A stretch of DNA of 64,000 nt from Anthopleura xanthogrammica (Eukaryota > Cnidaria > Anthozoa > Actiniaria > Actiniidae). Positions within the stretch are counted from its first letter, which is position 1, and each line of letters begins with the position of its first letter. Shown here in pieces: positions 61,601-64,000 of the stretch. The stretch lies in contig OZ025212.1 of assembly GCA_964019055.1 (NCBI GenBank), positions 11,685,391 through 11,749,390 of the forward strand, in the 5' to 3' direction. The notes under the pieces were generated by a model, which worked only from the letters and a program-made list of their open reading frames with translations, was not told the DNA's origin and did not search any database. Position numbers and translations under genes: made by a program.

Positions 61601-62522
61601 AGAAGGGAGCTGATGCTGGAGATAAGTCACAGTCAGATAATAATTTGCTCACATCTTCAAGAAACACGAGCAGAGGATCAGAATGTGATGCACCGGAGAG
61701 CATTTGGGTTCATAGGGAACGCCCTAGGTTACAAAAACGATCATCTTCTGACGGAGTTAGACAACAGTATCTCAACAGAAAACTGAGTAACGCTTCTAGT
61801 GATCATATGTTGGGATCGCCGTCAACGAGTAGAGGAAGCTTAGACAAGTCTAAGGATAGTTTGATCGATTCTGGGGTGTCTGGTACCCCAGATAATTCAC
61901 CTGCTAACACTTTGAACAAAAATATGGCAAAAAGAGTACCTCTTACTGATAAGACTTTACAAAATATGGAAAAGTTCAAGCAACTCTCGCTTGAAGAGAG
62001 AATGGATTTCGAAGAAATGATTGCGTCTGGTTTTGGAGAAAACCAAAGAAAGTTAAAAAGTGAAGAAGAACTTGATAAACTACGCGAAGGAGCGCAGGGT
62101 AAAAAGAAATTCAAGGATGTGGTCAAACAAATCTTCACCAAGAAAAAAAGGTAAGAATTTTGAAAATTGTTATCGTCATATCATCAGAACTATGCTGGTA
62201 GTCTGGGTCACCTCAAAGATTCCCCCCCTCCAACCCACCCCACCCATATTGCTTTTCGGTTTGGGAACCGCCATGCCAGTGATCGAAAAATATTAACAAA
62301 GAAACATATATGTGAACGTAATCACTGATACATGTATATCCATAGTTTTTTCCCCCAAAAAAAATCGTGTTATTTTCTTAGCTTTTTTATGATCGTTTTG
62401 ATTTCAGGAAGAGCATATCAAGCTTAGAAGATGCTTTACAAGCAAAAAAGTCATCTAAAATCTTAACAAGAAGCCGAAGTTTAAAAAGAAAAGGCAGCGA
62501 CGATTTACTATCTAGTGTATAA
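34033..62522 (+). CDS. Rho guanine nucleotide exchange factor, DH domain without recognisable PH domain
   Basis: Sixteen coding exons: 34033-34220, 41450-41723, 44083-44205, 48254-48403, 56136-56235, 57596-57745, 57965-58041, 58229-58281, 58560-58698, 59515-59718, 59974-60131, 60298-60363, 60445-60570, 60769-60939, 61050-62150, 62408-62522. Every junction is GT..AG and in phase, giving 1,064 residues. The DH domain is about residues 330-525: CR1 ITNEILETEKKYLACL, then NELGQIRASHTHFMKELEER, and CR3 LDLGAYLLTPIQRLPRYVLLL. DH domains activate Rho-family GTPases by GDP release. The N-terminal third is charged with basic RRxS sites (GRRSS, HRRSS, GRRGSE, KRRGS). The last 530 residues are Ser-rich and basic, with no PH fold visible. 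The first junction (34220 to 41450) rests only on phase. ARHGEF33-type DH-only proteins are one possible orthologue group; I cannot assign it. Confidence 0.88.
35922..36177. repeat. Non-autonomous element, TIR GGGGGTACTCC...GGGGATGCTCGTC
   Basis: The left end GGGGGGTACTCC..GGGACGGGGATGCTCGTC is mirrored by the right end GACGAGCATCCCCATCCC...GGGAGTCCCCCC. Inside are 'ttggtacctctaagggtg', 'tttggtacaacttaggggtg' and 'ttggtaccttttaggggtc', a diverged internal repeat. Confidence 0.8.
36480..36616 (-). CDS. Possible terminal exon of an unidentified minus-strand gene
   Basis: A strong acceptor (CCTTTTTTTCTTAG) is followed by 45 in-frame codons ending in TAG; the exon starts in phase 1. The peptide RWLRYSEAHYVQVQQNM...STEN has even composition unlike the surrounding AT-rich DNA. 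It would be nested in the RhoGEF intron, antisense to it. No upstream exon could be linked: a donor-ended minus frame at about 38300-38390 has the wrong phase. Confidence 0.25.
37733..37867. repeat. MITE family TAGACCCCTTGCA, copy 1 (inverted)
   Basis: Terminal inverted repeats TAGACCCCTTACAACACGTC / GACGTGCTGCAAGGGGTCTA, with inner arms 'ggaatgcagct-aatttggag'. The centre is in the opposite orientation to copies 2 and 3. TA at both ends suggests a TA target duplication. Confidence 0.85.
38415..38719. repeat. MITE family 'cagctatttcaaaaa', copy 2
   Basis: The ends TACAGCTATTTCAAAAAAAGG and CCTTTTTGAAATTGCTGTA are inverted repeats. It shares the TGTTGCATG array and 'taccaagcttgaaatgg' with copy 1 at 17820. 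The array is expanded here (alternating GTTGCATG and GTTGGTTGTTGCATG). Confidence 0.85.
39271..39554. repeat. Element bounded by poly-G/poly-C, with 9-bp direct flanks
   Basis: It starts CCCCCGGGGG(G)n-GTACTTC and ends G-AAGTACCCCC(C)n-GG. The inner part holds repeats of 'accccttttatatac'. Identical GGATTTTTC copies flank both ends (39262-39270 and 39555-39563), fitting a target-site duplication. It is related in character to the 35922 element (GGGGATGCTC). Confidence 0.65.
41724..48253 (+). other. RhoGEF introns around exons 3-5
   Basis: Introns 41724-44082 and 44206-48253. Apart from the tandem duplication at 46532, I see AT-rich DNA and short open frames lacking convincing splice support. 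A donor-like AAG|GTAAGT at 43303 may mark an unused or 5' UTR exon. Confidence 0.4.
46532..46875. repeat. Tandem duplication, two copies of about 170 bp
   Basis: 'attttcattttat-tctatg-ctgcaaaaatatc' to 'gctcaataaaa-t-tttaattccaagtcgcat' occurs twice head to tail (46532-46700 and 46701-46875), differing by a few substitutions and an 'aaatatat' insertion in copy 2. Confidence 0.9.
49484..49735. repeat. (AAT)n and (GAT/AAT)n microsatellites
   Basis: (ATA)n at 49484-49510 and a longer mixed AAT/GAT tract at 49628-49735, in a RhoGEF intron. Confidence 0.95.
50164..50327. repeat. Small inverted repeat
   Basis: 'aaatatcgcattttttcgaagaat' near 50168 is roughly complementary to 'attcgaaaaaaatgcaattta' near 50302. 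It may be a foldback element. Confidence 0.4.
51058..51159 (+). CDS. Possible alternative first coding exon of the RhoGEF gene
   Basis: An ATG opens 34 codons ending exactly at a consensus donor (CAAGAA|GTAAGT), phase 0, the phase needed to join the exon at 56136. It encodes a hydrophobic stretch (KAVFFCAINFTWIIVTLIM) followed by an acidic end, which looks like a signal anchor. Use of this start would give a shorter RhoGEF with a membrane-anchored N-terminus, keeping the DH domain. A purely chance ORF is not excluded. Confidence 0.35.
51166..56135 (+). other. RhoGEF intron, about 5 kb, no gene seen
   Basis: AT-rich, with a (TA)n run at about 51594-51610. The 100-codon frame at 54402 lacks supporting splice structure. 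Nothing else was found. Confidence 0.5.
58345..58474. repeat. MITE family TAGACCCCTTGCA, copy 2
   Basis: TATAGACCCCTTGCAGCACG ... CGTGCTGCAAGGGGTCCATA. It lies in the short intron 58282-58559, between DH-domain exons. The right inner arm lacks part of 'gctgcattccg'. Confidence 0.85.
59780..59910. repeat. Degenerate (CAC/CAT/CAG)n run
   Basis: A trinucleotide-rich tract in the intron after the CR3 exon. It creates a spurious His-rich open frame. Confidence 0.85.
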
Positions 62523-63579
62523 TTACAATGTGTCTACTGTATGACAAGCTGGTCTGTCATGTAACCCATTCATCTTATAGCTCCAGAAATATCCATACCT
62601 CCCCCACAGAGGGGGATTGCAATCACCAATGGATAGGAAGGGTTTGAGGAGGGCATCTTGTGTAGTTTATCTCCACCATCGAAGGGGTAATGAAATTTTC
62701 AAGGGGTTATGGTAAACTGAGGGGGAGGTATGGATTCAGTTAAGAATTTGAAGTATCGACCTATCATCTATCTTATTATTTTCAAAAATACAACTCTGAA
62801 TTTGATTTTTTATCTCACTAAATTTTTTAAAGAATCGTTGTTAAAGAATATAACCATTAATAAGCAAACATAAATAATATTATGCATGATGTAATATGAT
62901 TTGGGATTTCCTTCTACAATCTTAAGATTTTTTCATCACACATACTATAGACCCCTTGCAGCACTTCGGAATGCAGCTCAATTTGGAGGACAAAACAATA
63001 AGTTCCAATTCTCAGGAGATTGAAATTATTTTGTTTTGTCCTCCAAATTGAGCTCCTGTGACGTCAAGTGCAAGGGGTCTACACATATATATAATCAAAA
63101 TATCCATTATCGTACTGAATCAATCATTATTATTCATATGTTTTAAAGGAATATATTTGGGTTTATTTATATTCGTGTATATATTACAAGCTGTATACAT
63201 AGTTCTACAGATGATAGGTGTACAGAGTTACAGTATTAAATTTGATTGGCTACAAATTATCATCAAAAATGTTATAACAAATAATTTGCTATGCAAAAAA
63301 GTCTTGTATAAACTGAGTTACTAAAACATTAAATTTACGAAGTCTTAGACTTTCAGATTAAATAAAGATTATGATATTATTTTCAATAAGTAATGGTTGG
63401 TACTGATTACTATTGTGAATGGAAATCAGTGGTGTCATCCCCAGTCCTAAACGGTAGAAATCATCATCCGGGGTATTACCAAAGGCCTTTCGATTTTGAT
63501 GACATCATTTTGAGGAATTGTTGGCATCGTGTTTTGGTACGAAGACCTGTAGCATAAAAGGAAAATAATGGTCAAGTTT
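62523..63579. other. 3' UTR / convergent intergenic region
   Basis: Downstream of the RhoGEF stop. An inverted pair TCCATACCTCCCCC (62592) / GGGGGAGGTATGGA (62721) bounds a small foldback element. AATAAA at 63361 is a possible poly(A) signal for the RhoGEF transcript, which would bring its end close to the convergent gene. Confidence 0.45.
62946..63081. repeat. MITE family TAGACCCCTTGCA, copy 3
   Basis: TATAGACCCCTTGCAGCACT...; the interior matches copy 2 in the same orientation ('ccaattctcaggagattgaaatt'). The right arm is interrupted by 'cctgtgacgtcaag' before TGCAAGGGGTCTACA. Confidence 0.85.
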
Positions 63580-64000
63580 TCATTTAATCATCTTGCTTAA
63601 TAGACCATCCTCTTCCATCTGGTCCTTCTCTACCACTCCTAACCGTGACCTAAAAATAACTGGAAATGGTATTGAAAAATATGTCTAGGGCTTTCAAAGA
63701 GGTTTCGTAAACTGATGCAGTTTTAGTAGGATGAAAAGATGGAAGGGGGCCTGGGGGTGGAGATCTAGGGTTGCAGATCATTTAGGGTTTTGTGTTGGGA
63801 GGGGTTGCAGATGGAAGAGTAGTGTGGCATAGTGAGTAAAGACTTTAGTATGACTTACCCTCTCTGTTTTGATCTAAACTGCTTGAATAGATCCCTCAGT
63901 TTATGATATCTTTTCTTTGATCCGTGTCTTCCATAAACCGGTACTGATGCGGTCGACATACCCGACACTGAAGATTCCCCAGACATGGTAGACAAGTCCG
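63580..64000 (-). CDS. 3' end of a convergent gene (last two exons), truncated by window edge
   Basis: Exon 64000-63859 is open in a single frame and ends AGAGG|GTAAGT. The terminal exon 63649-63580 follows TATTTTTAG in matching phase and ends in TGA. The visible 69 residues are Ser-rich, then basic (GRHGSKKRYHKLRDLF, KQFRSKQRG), then acidic (EKDQMEEDGLLSKMIK). No domain is recognised. It converges on the RhoGEF gene, with stop codons 1.06 kb apart. Confidence 0.6.

Overview
The window is animal nuclear DNA, most likely from an anthozoan cnidarian (coral or sea anemone). It is intron-rich and AT-rich, with spliceosomal GT..AG introns, many short inverted-repeat elements, a nuclear tRNA-Ser, and a cluster of intronless rhodopsin-class receptor genes of the kind greatly expanded in anthozoans. 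The species assignment is inference; no marker gene settles it.

Layout. 1-25.6 kb: six class A GPCR genes, each with one coding exon, on both strands (1-737 partial, 5805-6710, 11145-12152, 13430-14467 minus, 23221-24273, 24583-25545 minus). Five share an NRY/NRF motif after TM3, an HPxK/MPAK-FxCY second extracellular loop and NPxxY. The one at 5805 belongs to a different subfamily. Inside the cluster lie an 11-bp minisatellite (1.16-2.18 kb), an intact two-exon DUF3504/Crypton-type tyrosine recombinase gene (3.7-5.1 kb, minus), a tRNA-derived SINE, several MITEs, and an eight-exon secreted expansin-like gene ending in a chitin-binding (CBM14) domain (18.96-21.6 kb).

25.6-33.7 kb: gene-poor and rich in inverted-repeat elements. 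It holds a possible small secreted-peptide precursor (about 30.2 kb, minus) and one tRNA-Ser(GCT) gene at 32.3 kb.

33.7-62.5 kb: one large plus-strand gene. Sixteen coding exons whose splice phases all agree give a 1,064-residue Rho guanine nucleotide exchange factor with a DH domain but no recognisable PH domain, plus a long Ser-rich basic tail. A possible internal promoter and first exon with a hydrophobic N-terminus lies at 51.06 kb. Introns carry MITEs, microsatellites and a tandem duplication. A convergent gene enters from the right edge (63.58-64.0 kb, minus).

The genes do not form a pathway. The receptors act at the plasma membrane, the expansin-like protein is secreted and probably acts on a polysaccharide or chitin matrix, and the RhoGEF acts on the cytoskeleton. 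The most unusual item is the expansin D1-D2 plus CBM14 fusion. Other notable points are the mosaic identity between two receptor genes, an apparent empty-site copy that dates the Crypton insertion, and the peptide-precursor candidate. All gene models were read by eye; none was checked against transcripts or databases.
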